Of a DNA stretch of 64,000 nucleotides, positions 9,620-17,893 are shown piece by piece. The first letter of the stretch is position 1. The number at the start of each line of letters is the position of its first letter. The position numbers and the translations under genes were made by a program. The DNA is from Flavobacterium sp. (lineage in GTDB: Bacteria > Bacteroidota > Bacteroidia > Flavobacteriales > Flavobacteriaceae): positions 62,001 through 126,000 of the forward strand of contig JAIXSK010000018.1 in assembly GCA_027484725.1 (NCBI GenBank). The letters are read 5' to 3'. The notes beneath the pieces were generated by a model that saw only the letters and a program-made list of their open reading frames with translations, was not told the DNA's origin and did not search any database.

Positions 9620-10597
9620 TTATTTGTACATTACTTTTCTCACCGCTTTGATCACATCTTCAGCATTCGGCAACCATTCTTTTAATAAAGTTGGTGAAAA
9701 CGGAGCCGGCGTATCAGCAGTCGTGATGCGCTGAATGGGCGCATCTAAATAATCAAAAGCGCGTTCTTGTACCATGTAAGTAATCTCTGAAGCCACACTC
9801 GCAAACGGCCAAGCTTCTTCTAAAACCACCAACCGATTGGTTTTTTTCACTGAATTGATGATCGCATCGTAATCCATCGGACGCACCGTGCGCAAATCAA
9901 TAATCTCGCAAGAAATACCTTCTTTGGCCAATTCATCAGCTGCTGTGTAGGCTTCTTTGATGATTTTCCCGAACGACACAATGGTCACATCAGAACCTTC
10001 GCGCTTGATATCAGCCACGCCAATCGGCAAAATATATTCTCCTTCAGGCACTTCGCCTTTATCGCCATACATTTGCTCTGATTCCATAAAAATCACCGGA
10101 TCGTTATCGCGAATAGCGGCTTTGAGCAAACCTTTGGCATCATACGGATTTGAAGGCACAATGACTTTCAAGCCCGGACAGTTCGCATACCAATTCTCAA
10201 AAGCCTGCGAGTGCGTAGCCGCTAATTGACCCGCAGAAGCCGTCGGTCCGCGAAACACCATCGGCATCGGAAATTGTCCGGCCGACATCTGACGCATTTT
10301 GGCTGCGTTATTGATAATTTGGTCAATCCCGACCAAAGAGAAATTAAACGTCATAAACTCAACAATCGGGCGGCAACCGTTCATGGCTGAACCCACTGCA
10401 ATACCGGCAAAACCAAGTTCGGCAATAGGCGTATCAATCACGCGTTTCGGGCCAAACTCATCGAGCATACCTTTGGATGCTTTATAAGCTCCGTTGTATT
10501 CGGCTACTTCTTCACCCATTAAATACACGGCTTCATCGCGGCGCATTTCTTCACTCATCGCTTCGGCAATTGCTTCTCTAAACTGTATCGTTCTCAT
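9620..10597 (-). CDS. pdhB: Pyruvate dehydrogenase E1 component, beta subunit
   Basis: Beta chain of the thiamine-diphosphate E1 enzyme that decarboxylates pyruvate and passes the acetyl group to E2. 325 residues from MRTIQFREAIAEAMSEEM; upstream in-frame codons to 10681 read through the promoter and are discarded. The family hallmarks GEEVAEYNGAYKASKGM, TPIAELGFAGIAVGSAM (the Glu that activates thiamine), PSNPYDAKGLLKAAI and LEEAWPFASVASEI are all present. E1 alpha and E2 are not in the window, so the complex is encoded at more than one site. It is divergent from etfBA across a 384-base gap. Confidence 0.95.
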   Translation of the reverse strand: MRTIQFREAIAEAMSEEMRRDEAVYLMGEEVAEYNGAYKASKGMLDEFGPKRVIDTPIAELGFAGIAVGSAMNGCRPIVEFMTFNFSLVGIDQIINNAAKMRQMSAGQFPMPMVFRGPTASAGQLAATHSQAFENWYANCPGLKVIVPSNPYDAKGLLKAAIRDNDPVIFMESEQMYGDKGEVPEGEYILPIGVADIKREGSDVTIVSFGKIIKEAYTAADELAKEGISCEIIDLRTVRPMDYDAIINSVKKTNRLVVLEEAWPFASVASEITYMVQERAFDYLDAPIQRITTADTPAPFSPTLLKEWLPNAEDVIKAVRKVMYK

Positions 10598-10623
10598 AAG
10601 ATTTGCATCAAAAATTTGAATGG

Positions 10624-10631
10624 CAAAAATA
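10624..10631 (-). promoter_or_regulatory. -7 box of the pdhB promoter
   Basis: Minus-strand TATTTTTG followed by GCC, about 26 bases before the pdhB ATG at 10597. Confidence 0.6.
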
Positions 10632-10675
10632 GAAATAAAAAGCAAAAAATAAGGCCTTGAAGATTTTTTTTCAGT

Positions 10676-10752
10676 AGCCAAGAACCTGCTGTACGCTGCA
10701 ATCTTTGCCGCTTCAAGAAACGCGGCAAAGGATTTTCGCTGCCATCAGGGCT
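10676..10752 (-). repeat. Dispersed structured intergenic element, copy A
   Basis: Read on the minus strand it begins AGCCCTGATGGCAGCG and ends CAGCAGGTTCTTGGCT. AGCC/GGCT and CCTG/CAGG close the element; inside, CTTTGCCGC (plus 10703-10711) pairs perfectly with GCGGCAAAG (10722-10730), extended by AAT/ATT past a single bulged C. It lies upstream of the pdhB promoter, so it would not be part of the pdhB mRNA made from that promoter. Confidence 0.8.
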
Positions 10753-10906
10753 AGGGTTTTTGCGTTCCATAAAAAAACCACAAACATCCCAAGCGTCTGT
10801 GCATCAGCCATTCCAGAGAAAGACGCTCAAAACAAGCGGTATTTTCTGGCTCAAAAACACAACCTCATCATCAAAAACAGTTTTTCTACGAAATCGATGT
10901 AAATAT

Positions 10907-10918
10907 TATGCGTGCATA
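10907..10918. promoter_or_regulatory. Short inverted repeat upstream of etfB
   Basis: TATGC-GT-GCATA, five-base arms with a two-base spacer, placed 24 bases before the etfB -7 box where a regulator could bind near the -33 region. A TetR/MarR-type operator is a guess only. Confidence 0.3.
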
Positions 10919-10942
10919 GTAAATAATCTCAAAAATAATTCA

Positions 10943-10950
10943 TACTTTCG
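10943..10950 (+). promoter_or_regulatory. -7 box of the etfBA promoter
   Basis: TACTTTCG, seven of eight to TAnnTTTG, 31 bases before the etfB ATG at 10982. Confidence 0.55.
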
Positions 10951-10981
10951 CGGCAGAAAATTCTTTTTAATCCTTTAAAAA

Positions 10982-11728
10982 ATGAAAATATTAGTTTGCA
11001 TCAGCCACGTGCCTGATACTACTTCAAAAATCAACTTCATCAACGGCGATACAGAATTTGACACCAATGGCGTTCAATACGTAATCAACCCGAACGATGA
11101 ATTTGGCCTAACGCGCGCCATTTGGTTTCAAGAGCAACAAGGCGCTCAAGTAACTGTGGTCAATGTGGGCGGTCCGGATACTGAGCCAACCCTCAGAAAA
11201 GCATTGGCGATTGGCGCCAACGAAGCCATTCGTGTCAACGCCAACCCTACCGACGGTTTTTATGTTGCGCAACAATTGGCCGAAGTGGTCAAAAGTGGCG
11301 GTTACGACTTGATCATTGCCGGTAAAGAATCATTAGATTACAACGGCGGTATGGTGCCGGGTATGATGGCTGCTTTACTCGGGTACAACTTTGTGAACTC
11401 TTGTATTGAGCTGAAAGTAGAGGGCAACCAAGCTACGGCTGCGCGCGAAATTGACGGCGGAAAAGAAACCGTGACGGCTGCGCTCCCACTCATTATTGGC
11501 GGACAAAAAGGTTTGGTGGAAGAAAAAGATTTGCGCATTCCGAACATGCGTGGCATCATGACCGCCCGAACCAAAACGCTTACTGTTTTAGAACCGGTAG
11601 CAGCTGGTGCTGAGACCAAAGCGGTAAAATTTGAAAAACCAGCGCCAAAATCAGCCGTGAAGTTGTTTTCAGCAGATGATTTAGACGGATTGGTCAACGC
11701 TTTACACAACGAAGCGAAAGTAATCTAA
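10982..11728 (+). CDS. etfB: Electron transfer flavoprotein, beta subunit
   Basis: Small subunit of the soluble FAD/AMP heterodimer that takes electrons from acyl-CoA and other dehydrogenases and passes them to ETF-quinone oxidoreductase. 248 residues, normal for the family, starting MKILVCISHVPDTTSKI. Recognisable blocks are YVINPNDEFGLTRAIW, the ALAIGANEAIRV segment, AGKESLDYNGGMVPGMMAALLG (AMP site) and the family signature EIDGGKETVTAALPLIIGGQKGL. It is the first gene of etfBA; a structured repeat fills the 110-base gap to etfA. Confidence 0.96.
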   Translation: MKILVCISHVPDTTSKINFINGDTEFDTNGVQYVINPNDEFGLTRAIWFQEQQGAQVTVVNVGGPDTEPTLRKALAIGANEAIRVNANPTDGFYVAQQLAEVVKSGGYDLIIAGKESLDYNGGMVPGMMAALLGYNFVNSCIELKVEGNQATAAREIDGGKETVTAALPLIIGGQKGLVEEKDLRIPNMRGIMTARTKTLTVLEPVAAGAETKAVKFEKPAPKSAVKLFSADDLDGLVNALHNEAKVI

Positions 11729-11740
11729 GAACTCAGATTT

Positions 11741-11799
11741 GCGTTAAGGATTGGAAGCAGTACCGCGTACTGCGGAAAGCCTGACCCGCAGGGGAACGC
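11741..11799 (+). repeat. Three-helix structured element between etfB and etfA
   Basis: GCGTT (11741-11745) pairs with AACGC (11795-11799). Inside lie two hairpins: GCAGTAC-CGC-GTACTGC (11757-11773) with a perfect seven-base stem, and CCTG-ACCCG-CAGG (11780-11792). The layout is a three-way junction. It differs in sequence and shape from the AGCCC elements elsewhere in the window. It lies in the etfBA transcript, so it could influence etfA expression or mRNA stability. Confidence 0.65.
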
Positions 11800-11800
11800 C

Positions 11801-11828
11801 CATTCAACATTTAACATTCAACATTTAA
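11801..11828 (+). repeat. Tandem 14-bp repeat before etfA
   Basis: Two exact, abutting copies of CATTCAACATTTAA, ending ten bases before the etfA ATG. Confidence 0.9.
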
Positions 11829-11838
11829 AATAGCAATT

Positions 11839-12807
11839 ATGTCTATATTAATATATGCAGAATCAGCTGAAGGAAAATTCAAAAAAGTTGCTTTTGAATT
11901 GGCTTCGTATGCCAAAGCAGTGGCGCAAAACACAGGCGCTACCGTTACAGCCGTTACCATCAATGCAGGCGATGTGTCTGAGTTGGGCAAATACGGCGTA
12001 GATAAAGTTTTAAAAATCAACAACGCTCAACTTTCGGGTTTTAGCGCTCGTGCTTATGCCGATGCCATCAAGCAAGCGGCTCAGAAAGAAAACGCGCAAT
12101 TGGTATTGCTTTCATCCACTACCGATAGTTTGTATATGGCACCACTGGTAGCCGTAGCGTTGCAAGCCGGATTTGCCTCAAACGTAGTAGGATTGCCGGT
12201 AAGCATGAGCCCGTTTCAGGTAAAAAGAAATGCGTTTTCAAACAAAGCATTCAACATTACCGAAATCAACACCGCAGTAAAAGTATTGAGTTTGGGCAAA
12301 AATTCATACGGTGTGAGCGAAAATGCTTCATCGGTTTCTGAAGAAGATTTTTCAGTCAACATCAGCGATGCTGATTTGGGCGTAAAAGTTCAATCGACTG
12401 AAAAAACCACCGGAAAAGTAACCATTGCCGATGCCGATGTGGTGGTATCAGCCGGTCGCGGATTGAAAGGCCCGGAAAACTGGGGTATGATTGAAGATTT
12501 AGCTGCTGCATTTGGTGCAGCAACGGCTTGCTCAAAACCGGTTTCAGATTTAGGTTGGAGACCACACAGCGAACACGTAGGCCAAACCGGAAAACCGGTA
12601 GCAGCCAATTTATATGTTGCTGTGGGTATTTCTGGAGCTATTCAGCACATTGCCGGTATTAACTCATCCAAAGTAAAAGTGGTGATCAATACAGACCCTG
12701 AAGCGCCTTTCTTTAAAGTTGCCGATTACGGAATTGTAGGCGATGCTTTTGACATTGTTCCGAAACTCACCGAAAAAATAAAAGCTTTCAAGGCGCAAAA
12801 CGCATAA
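11839..12807 (+). CDS. etfA: Electron transfer flavoprotein, alpha subunit
   Basis: FAD-binding partner of EtfB. 322 residues starting MSILIYAESAEGKFKKVAFELA. The C-terminal FAD domain is complete: VVSAGRGLKGPENWGMIEDLA, CSKPVSDLGWRPHSEHVGQTGKPV, YVAVGISGAIQHIAGI and INTDPEAPFFKVADYGIVGD are the diagnostic blocks. The N-terminal domain is ordinary. Expression is expected from the etfB promoter; the intergenic element and tandem repeat lie just upstream. A strong terminator follows. Confidence 0.97.
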   Translation: MSILIYAESAEGKFKKVAFELASYAKAVAQNTGATVTAVTINAGDVSELGKYGVDKVLKINNAQLSGFSARAYADAIKQAAQKENAQLVLLSSTTDSLYMAPLVAVALQAGFASNVVGLPVSMSPFQVKRNAFSNKAFNITEINTAVKVLSLGKNSYGVSENASSVSEEDFSVNISDADLGVKVQSTEKTTGKVTIADADVVVSAGRGLKGPENWGMIEDLAAAFGAATACSKPVSDLGWRPHSEHVGQTGKPVAANLYVAVGISGAIQHIAGINSSKVKVVINTDPEAPFFKVADYGIVGDAFDIVPKLTEKIKAFKAQNA

Positions 12808-12830
12808 TTTTTTTGTAATTTGTGCCTGAT

Positions 12831-12873
12831 AAAGGCTGTCTAAATTCAGTTTTGATTTAGATAGCCTTTTTTT
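12831..12873 (+). terminator. Intrinsic terminator after etfA
   Basis: AAAGGCTGTCTAAAT pairs with ATTTAGATAGCCTTT (one mismatch) and is followed by seven T. Confidence 0.88.
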
Positions 12874-12897
12874 ATTTTGGTCTGAAAAAAACCTCTG

Positions 12898-12905
12898 TAT
12901 ATTTG
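12898..12905 (+). promoter_or_regulatory. -7 box before the bifunctional nuclease gene
   Basis: TATATTTG with a TTG 18 bases upstream (12877-12879), 26 bases before the ATG at 12932. A model example of the Bacteroidota promoter. Confidence 0.75.
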
Positions 12906-12931
12906 TACCTTCATTTCGAGTTTGAATATTT

Positions 12932-13555
12932 ATGAGTTTAGTTAAGTTAACGATTAAAGGCATTTCATACAGCCAAACACAAAACGGCGCCTATGCCTTG
13001 ATCTTGAATGAAGTAGATGGCGAACGCAAACTACCCATTGTGATTGGTGCTTTTGAAGCGCAGTCAATTGCTATAGCGCTCGAAAAAGAAATCAAACCGC
13101 CGCGTCCGCTCACGCATGATTTGTTTAAAAACTTTGCCGACCGATTTGATATTGTGGTCAAACAAGTGATTATTCACAAACTCGTAGACGGTGTTTTTTA
13201 TTCAAGTATTATTTGCGAACGCGATAAGATTGAAGAAATCATTGATGCGCGCACCTCAGATGCCATTGCCTTGGCATTGCGTTTTTCGGCACCGATTTTT
13301 ACTTATATGAACATTTTAGATAAAGCCGGAATTTATCTTAAAGGCCCGTCTGAAACTGCTGAGCAGGATGATGATTTAGACGGTGTGCTGTCAACGCCCG
13401 AAACTTTTGGCACCGAAGAAAGCAACCAATCCGGTAATGCCTACACCAAACACAGTTTGTCAGAATTGCACGAATTACTTGAAAATGCTGTTCAAGAAGA
13501 AGATTACGAAAAAGCCGCTAAGATTAGAGACGAAATTTCTAAGAGAGAATTGTAA
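12932..13555 (+). CDS. Bifunctional nuclease family protein (DUF151) with C-terminal UVR motif
   Basis: 207 residues in two parts. Residues about 1-135 match the DUF151/BFN fold (LPIVIGAFEAQSIAIALE, RPLTHDLF, RTSDAIALALRFSAPIF), a family for which DNase and RNase activity has been reported in plants. A linker rich in Glu, Asp and Ser follows, then a UVR motif at about 170-205 (LHELLENAVQEEDYEKAAKIRDEI), the same helix pair that joins UvrB to UvrC. This pairing is usual in Bacteroidota. Its substrate in bacteria is unknown. The gene is 36 bases upstream of thyA and probably co-transcribed with it. Confidence 0.88.
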   Translation: MSLVKLTIKGISYSQTQNGAYALILNEVDGERKLPIVIGAFEAQSIAIALEKEIKPPRPLTHDLFKNFADRFDIVVKQVIIHKLVDGVFYSSIICERDKIEEIIDARTSDAIALALRFSAPIFTYMNILDKAGIYLKGPSETAEQDDDLDGVLSTPETFGTEESNQSGNAYTKHSLSELHELLENAVQEEDYEKAAKIRDEISKREL

Positions 13556-13591
13556 CACAACTGAAAACGCGCAAGGTCAACCAAAATCACC

Positions 13592-14416
13592 ATGAAACAA
13601 TACCACGACTTAGTTAGACACGTACTTGAAAACGGCACCCAAAAAGGCGATAGAACCGGCACCGGAACCAAAAGCGTTTTTGGTTATCAGATGCGTTTTG
13701 ATTTGAGCGAAGGTTTTCCGCTGGTGACTACTAAAAAACTACACCTTAAATCCATCATTTATGAGTTGCTGTGGTTTTTAAAAGGCGAAACCAACATTGG
13801 ATACCTGAACCAAAACGGTGTGCGTATTTGGGACGAATGGGCCGATGAAAACGGCAACTTAGGCCCGGTATATGGGCATCAGTGGCGCAATTGGAACAGC
13901 GAAAACATCGATCAGATTTCTGAATTGATTGATACACTCAAAACCAATCCAAACAGCCGCAGAATGTTGATTTCGGCTTGGAATCCATCAGTTTTACCTG
14001 ATACTTCAAAATCATTTGCCGAGAATGTAGCCAACGGAAAAGTAGCACTTCCGCCCTGCCACGCTTTTTTTCAGTTTTATGTAGCCGATGGTAAATTGTC
14101 TTGCCAATTGTACCAACGCAGCGCCGATATATTTTTGGGCGTTCCGTTTAATATTGCCTCATATGCTTTACTAGTTTTGATGATTGCGCAAGTATGTGAT
14201 TTGCAACCGGGCGAGTTCATCCACACTTTTGGTGACGCGCACATTTACAATAATCACTTTGAACAAGTTGAACTACAACTCAGCCGCGAACCGCGCGCAC
14301 TTCCGAAAATGCATTTGAATCCGGAGGTCAAAAACATTTTTGACTTTACATTTGAAGATTTTACTTTGACTGATTACGATCCGCATCCGCATATTAAAGG
14401 TGAAGTAGCAGTGTAA
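13592..14416 (+). CDS. thyA: Thymidylate synthase
   Basis: Converts dUMP to dTMP with methylene-tetrahydrofolate as carbon donor and reductant. 274 residues, in the range of bacterial Thy[14 protein letters not shown] (dUMP phosphate loop), [22 protein letters not shown], the catalytic [12 protein letters not shown] with Cys156, [20 protein letters not shown] and HIYNNH are all present. Dihydrofolate reductase is not adjacent. The gene begins 36 bases after the nuclease stop and has no separate promoter that I can see. Confidence 0.97.
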   Translation: MKQYHDLVRHVLENGTQKGDRTGTGTKSVFGYQMRFDLSEGFPLVTTKKLHLKSIIYELLWFLKGETNIGYLNQNGVRIWDEWADENGNLGPVYGHQWRNWNSENIDQISELIDTLKTNPNSRRMLISAWNPSVLPDTSKSFAENVANGKVALPPCHAFFQFYVADGKLSCQLYQRSADIFLGVPFNIASYALLVLMIAQVCDLQPGEFIHTFGDAHIYNNHFEQVELQLSREPRALPKMHLNPEVKNIFDFTFEDFTLTDYDPHPHIKGEVAV

Positions 14417-14483
14417 CAAACCCACAGAGACTTCATACTAACTCAGCCGCTGATAGTATTGTCAGAATTACTTAATTTCTATC

Positions 14484-15296
14484 ATGGAGTCTGTAGAAAA
14501 ATTAGCCCCAAAAAATCCGCTTTTAAAAAATAAAGTAGCGTGTTTTGTCTTTTGGAAAAGAGACAGGAATTTTTCTGACGGAACCATTTTTTTACCCAAC
14601 AATATCTGTGGTTTGGGCTTTACTTTATCAGGAAAATTACTGGTCCAAAAAGGCGATGAAATGACACAGATGCCCTCCTTCGGAACCAGAAACACACTCA
14701 ACAAACCCAGCAAAATCATTACTGAAGGTGATTTTTTCAATGTTTCTGTTCGGTTGGTGATTCCCAACGGACTTTCGCTTTTTACCAAAATCCCCATGTT
14801 TGAAGTATATCAAGAAGAGGGTTTTCCGCTGGAATATATGTACAATTCATCTGAATTGGCTCTTGTTTCAGAGCAATTGTCAGAAGCTCAGAGCAATGAA
14901 AAAAAGGCAGAAATTCTAGAAAATTTTTTGGTAAGCAAAATGATGCAATCAGTTCCGAAAATCTTTGCCTATTTGGTAGATACCATTCACCAAAGCAAAG
15001 GATTTACAACGGTTCATCAATTGGCGCATAAATTTGAAGTTTCTGAGCGCAGTATTCATCGATATTTTAATAAATATGTGGGTGTGGGCGCCAATGAATA
15101 CATTAATTTGATTCGCTTTAGGTCAGTAATTGATGCACCGCTCAACTCATCAAAAGAAATCTTGCGGCAAGCCTTAGAAGTGGGCTATTACGATCAATCG
15201 CATTTTATCAAACACTTTAAAGTTTTTAGTACACTCACGCCGTCGGAATTCTTCGGAAAAAATTCAAATCAGCTGTCCGATTTTTACAATATCTAG
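14484..15296 (+). CDS. AraC family transcriptional regulator
   Basis: 270 residues. The C-terminal third is a two-helix-turn-helix AraC domain (VHQLAHKFEVSERSIHRYFNKYVGVGANEYINLIRF, then ILRQALEVGYYDQSHFIKHFKVFSTLTPSEF). The N-terminal part resembles the DUF6597 sensory domain common in Bacteroidota AraC proteins and has no recognisable ligand site. It follows thyA by 67 bases and precedes a type IX cargo gene on the same strand; no palindromic operator is evident in either flank, so its target is unknown. The start ATG at 14484 gives the full domain length. Confidence 0.85.
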   Translation: MESVEKLAPKNPLLKNKVACFVFWKRDRNFSDGTIFLPNNICGLGFTLSGKLLVQKGDEMTQMPSFGTRNTLNKPSKIITEGDFFNVSVRLVIPNGLSLFTKIPMFEVYQEEGFPLEYMYNSSELALVSEQLSEAQSNEKKAEILENFLVSKMMQSVPKIFAYLVDTIHQSKGFTTVHQLAHKFEVSERSIHRYFNKYVGVGANEYINLIRFRSVIDAPLNSSKEILRQALEVGYYDQSHFIKHFKVFSTLTPSEFFGKNSNQLSDFYNI

Positions 15297-15310
15297 TTTT
15301 TTGATTGTTT

Positions 15311-15318
15311 TACTTTTG
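15311..15318 (+). promoter_or_regulatory. -7 box before the YCF48-like cargo gene
   Basis: TACTTTTG, 24 bases before the ATG at 15343. It starts 15 bases past the AraC gene stop. Confidence 0.6.
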
Positions 15319-15342
15319 AGTGAATCATAAAAAAAAACAGTT

Positions 15343-16674
15343 ATGCAGAAGATTATTTTTATTATTGTTTCTTACTTTTTTAGCCTCGCCATTTTTGGTC
15401 AGTATAATTGGAGTAGTCTTGACAACGCGCCCTACAACGGCGGCAAACAAGACGGTATTTATTTTGTCAATAAAGATGTAGGCTGGGTGGTTAACGGTTC
15501 GGGAAGAATTTACAAAACCACTGATGGCGGTGAAAATTGGATCCAACAAAAAAACAGTCCGGGTACATATTTCAGAAGCGTTGCATTTATCAATGATCAA
15601 ATTGGTTTTGCCGGAAATATAGGCCCCAATTATTTTCCGGGTGTAACTGATACCCATCCGTTGTACAAAACCATAGACGGCGGAAACAGTTGGGCACCAG
15701 TTACGGCTAACATTACTGGAATAGTTCCAACGGGCATTTGTGCCATTCAAGCGGTTAATGAAAATGTTATTTATGCCGGCGGAAGGGTTGGCACGCCTAC
15801 CGTATTGCTCAAAAGTACCGACGGAGGCAACAACTGGGTGGGTACAGACTTGTCAAGCCAATGCAAAATGATTTTGGATATTCACTTTCAGACACCTGAA
15901 ATTGGTTTTGTCTTTGCCGGATCCAATGCCAACATTGCTGCTTCAAAAGCGCGAATTCTCAAAACAACCGACGGTGGTCAGACCTGGACCGTGGTTTATA
16001 CCTCAAGCAGAAACTATGAGATTATGTGGAAGGCATCATTTGTGTCTGAACAAGTTGGCTTTGCTACAATACAAAGCTACAATTCGGCAACAACGCAAAG
16101 ATATGTGGTCAAAACTACTGATGGCGGAAATACCTGGACAGAAATTCCTTTGAATAATTCCGGAGTTAGAGAATTCGGCATTGGATTCATCAACGAGCAA
16201 GTTGGATGGGTAGGTGCCGAAAACGGTGGATACCAGACTACAGATGGCGGTTTGACTTGGACAACTGCGAATATGGGTACTTATGCCAATAAACTCAGCA
16301 TTGTATCTAATTCAGACGGCACGAAAACCTGCTATGCAGTAGGCTTAAACGTCTATAAACTTGAAACCAATAATTTAACGACTTCAAATCCGGAAAACAC
16401 AAAAAAAAAGAGTGATTTGGTTTTACCAAACCCCGTCAAATCAGGTGGACTGGCAACATTATCGCTGGATCATTTAAAATCAAAAATCAGAAAGGCTGAA
16501 TTACTCACAATGCACGGAAGTTTAGTCAAAACACTTTTTGATGCCTACTACGAAGGTACCAGAGAATCGCCATTTATGTTTTATTTTCCGGCAGTTGAAA
16601 AAGGAACTTATATTGTGCGATTTACCGATGAAAAAAACTCTGTTTTTAGTCAAAAATTACTCATCACTGAATAA
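15343..16674 (+). CDS. YCF48/BNR-repeat secreted protein with type IX sorting domain
   Basis: 443 residues: signal peptide about 1-20 (ending FGQ), then at least five beta-propeller repeats marked by the TTDGG-x-x-W motif (for example KTTDGGENW, KTIDGGNSW, KSTDGGNNW, KTTDGGQTW, QTTDGGLTW), as in YCF48-like photosystem II assembly and sialidase-like propellers. The last 80 residues, from LVLPNPVKSGG to GTYIVRFTDEKNSVFSQKLLITE, form a type A sorting domain of the type IX secretion system, so the mature protein should be exported to or past the cell surface. Substrate is unknown. A bidirectional terminator follows. Confidence 0.9.
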   Translation: MQKIIFIIVSYFFSLAIFGQYNWSSLDNAPYNGGKQDGIYFVNKDVGWVVNGSGRIYKTTDGGENWIQQKNSPGTYFRSVAFINDQIGFAGNIGPNYFPGVTDTHPLYKTIDGGNSWAPVTANITGIVPTGICAIQAVNENVIYAGGRVGTPTVLLKSTDGGNNWVGTDLSSQCKMILDIHFQTPEIGFVFAGSNANIAASKARILKTTDGGQTWTVVYTSSRNYEIMWKASFVSEQVGFATIQSYNSATTQRYVVKTTDGGNTWTEIPLNNSGVREFGIGFINEQVGWVGAENGGYQTTDGGLTWTTANMGTYANKLSIVSNSDGTKTCYAVGLNVYKLETNNLTTSNPENTKKKSDLVLPNPVKSGGLATLSLDHLKSKIRKAELLTMHGSLVKTLFDAYYEGTRESPFMFYFPAVEKGTYIVRFTDEKNSVFSQKLLITE

Positions 16675-16691
16675 ACCCAACCAAGGCAAAC

Positions 16692-16725
16692 AAAAAAACC
16701 TCAAGCTTTTACTTGAGGTTTTTTT
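16692..16725. terminator. Bidirectional terminator between the cargo gene and tRNA-Gly
   Basis: AAAACCTCAAG/CTTGAGGTTTT, perfect 11-bp stem with A-run and T-run on either side, so it can stop both the plus-strand gene and the minus-strand tRNA. Confidence 0.88.
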
Positions 16726-16728
16726 CTG

Positions 16729-16801
<73 letters not shown>

Positions 16802-16819
16802 ATTTTGTTTTTGGTGGCG

Positions 16820-16827
16820 CAAATATA
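16820..16827 (-). promoter_or_regulatory. -7 box of the tRNA-Gly promoter
   Basis: Minus-strand TATATTTG followed by CG, 18 bases before the mature 5' end, with a TTG 22 bases upstream. Confidence 0.65.
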
Positions 16828-16940
16828 TACAATAAGTTTAGTTTCGCGCAAATTTTTTGATAAAAAATATTGATTTATTTTTAAGAGCCTGTTTTAAGTA
16901 AAGCAAAGCATTTATATAGAAATTGTTAGCTCCTGAACAT

Positions 16941-17645
16941 TTACAAAAATAATTTGTCAGCAGAATATGTTCTTGACGAATGATAAATAAACAAGCACGA
17001 CTTATCTTTGATCAAATCAATAATTTCAGCAGACAATTCTACCGGAACCGCCGGACAACCTTGACTTCTGCCCAAACGCTTGTTGGCTTTGATAAAAGTC
17101 TCAGAAACATAATCGGCCGCATGCATCACAATTCCTCTGCGACGCGCGTTGTCATTAACGCCTTTTTCTTGACCGTCTAATTTAAGCGACAGACCATGTT
17201 TGCCGTTATACGTTTCGCCAGTAATGTAAAACCCCAAACTGCTTTTATTAGATGATTCGGCATTTGAGAATGATTCGGCATATTCTTCACCCGTATTTTT
17301 ACCATGCGCCACATAAGTATTCATGATGACTTCATAGGTATTCATATTGATGATCCACAAACGCTTAGCATTGGATGACAAACTAAAATCAACCAATGTC
17401 AAAATATCTTTACTCAAAGCGCCTTTTTGTTTGAGCGCTTCAAAACCTTTGAAAGCTTCGGTAAACGATTTAAAATCTGGTAAAGAAAATTGAGTAGAAT
17501 GCAAAGAACGATACACTTCTACAAAACGACTTTCTGTTTTAGAAGCAATCGGCCAAGCAGCAGTAGGTTTAGAAATCGCTGTATTGGCTGATGTAAACGA
17601 CATCAAAGATAGCAGCGCAACAAGAGAAAAAACTTTATAATTCAT
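16941..17645 (-). CDS. Murein L,D-transpeptidase-fold (YkuD_2) periplasmic protein
   Basis: 234 residues with signal peptide MNYKVFSLVALLSLMSFTSA. The C-terminal half has the catalytic layout of the YkuD_2 branch of L,D-transpeptidases: GIVMHAADYVS with the His, and RSQGCPAVPVEL with the nucleophilic Cys. Canonical L,D-transpeptidases cross-link peptidoglycan or attach lipoproteins; this branch is widespread in Bacteroidota and has no settled role. LWIINMNTYEVIMNTYVAHGK is the beta-strand stretch typical of the fold's N-terminus. Monocistronic, no operon partner. The 248 bases upstream hold no other gene. Confidence 0.88.
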   Translation of the reverse strand: MNYKVFSLVALLSLMSFTSANTAISKPTAAWPIASKTESRFVEVYRSLHSTQFSLPDFKSFTEAFKGFEALKQKGALSKDILTLVDFSLSSNAKRLWIINMNTYEVIMNTYVAHGKNTGEEYAESFSNAESSNKSSLGFYITGETYNGKHGLSLKLDGQEKGVNDNARRRGIVMHAADYVSETFIKANKRLGRSQGCPAVPVELSAEIIDLIKDKSCLFIYHSSRTYSADKLFL

Positions 17646-17863
17646 TGATTCCGATTAAGTTTCACAATAGATTCGGGTGAGCAAACCTACAAAAACGAAA
17701 CGACTATGCAAATTTTTTAACGAAAAAAGTGCGATGAAATGTGTTAAAAAATCGATGAAATGCACTTTTTATCCAAAATCCAACCCATTTGAGGTAGAAT
17801 GTCGACATCCAACGCCCAAAATTCATTTTTATTATCAAAGGTTGAAACTTTCATTATAATCGC

Positions 17864-17871
17864 TATTTTTG
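17864..17871 (+). promoter_or_regulatory. -7 box before the DUF5916 gene
   Basis: TATTTTTG with a TTG 19 bases upstream (17842-17844); 22 bases before the ATG at 17894. Confidence 0.75.
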
Positions 17872-17893
17872 TTCATAGTAACCCCATCTGTAC

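Larger units (their letters stand above)
10598..10981. other. 384-base divergent control region between pdhB and etfB
   Basis: Contains the pdhB -7 box (10624-10631, minus), one copy of the dispersed structured element (10676-10752), a short inverted repeat (10907-10918) and the etfB -7 box (10943-10950). The roughly 150 bases between the element and the inverted repeat show no credible gene; an open frame at 10705-10902 has no family likeness and runs through the element. Confidence 0.7.

Noticed and set aside
10705..10902. 65-residue open frame in the pdhB-etfB gap
   Set aside because: It runs through the structured element, has no family likeness, and sits upstream of the etfB promoter.
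17677..17859. 60-residue open frame between the L,D-transpeptidase-like gene and the DUF5916 gene
   Set aside because: Poor composition, no signal, and it ends before the DUF5916 promoter; it reads like chance.
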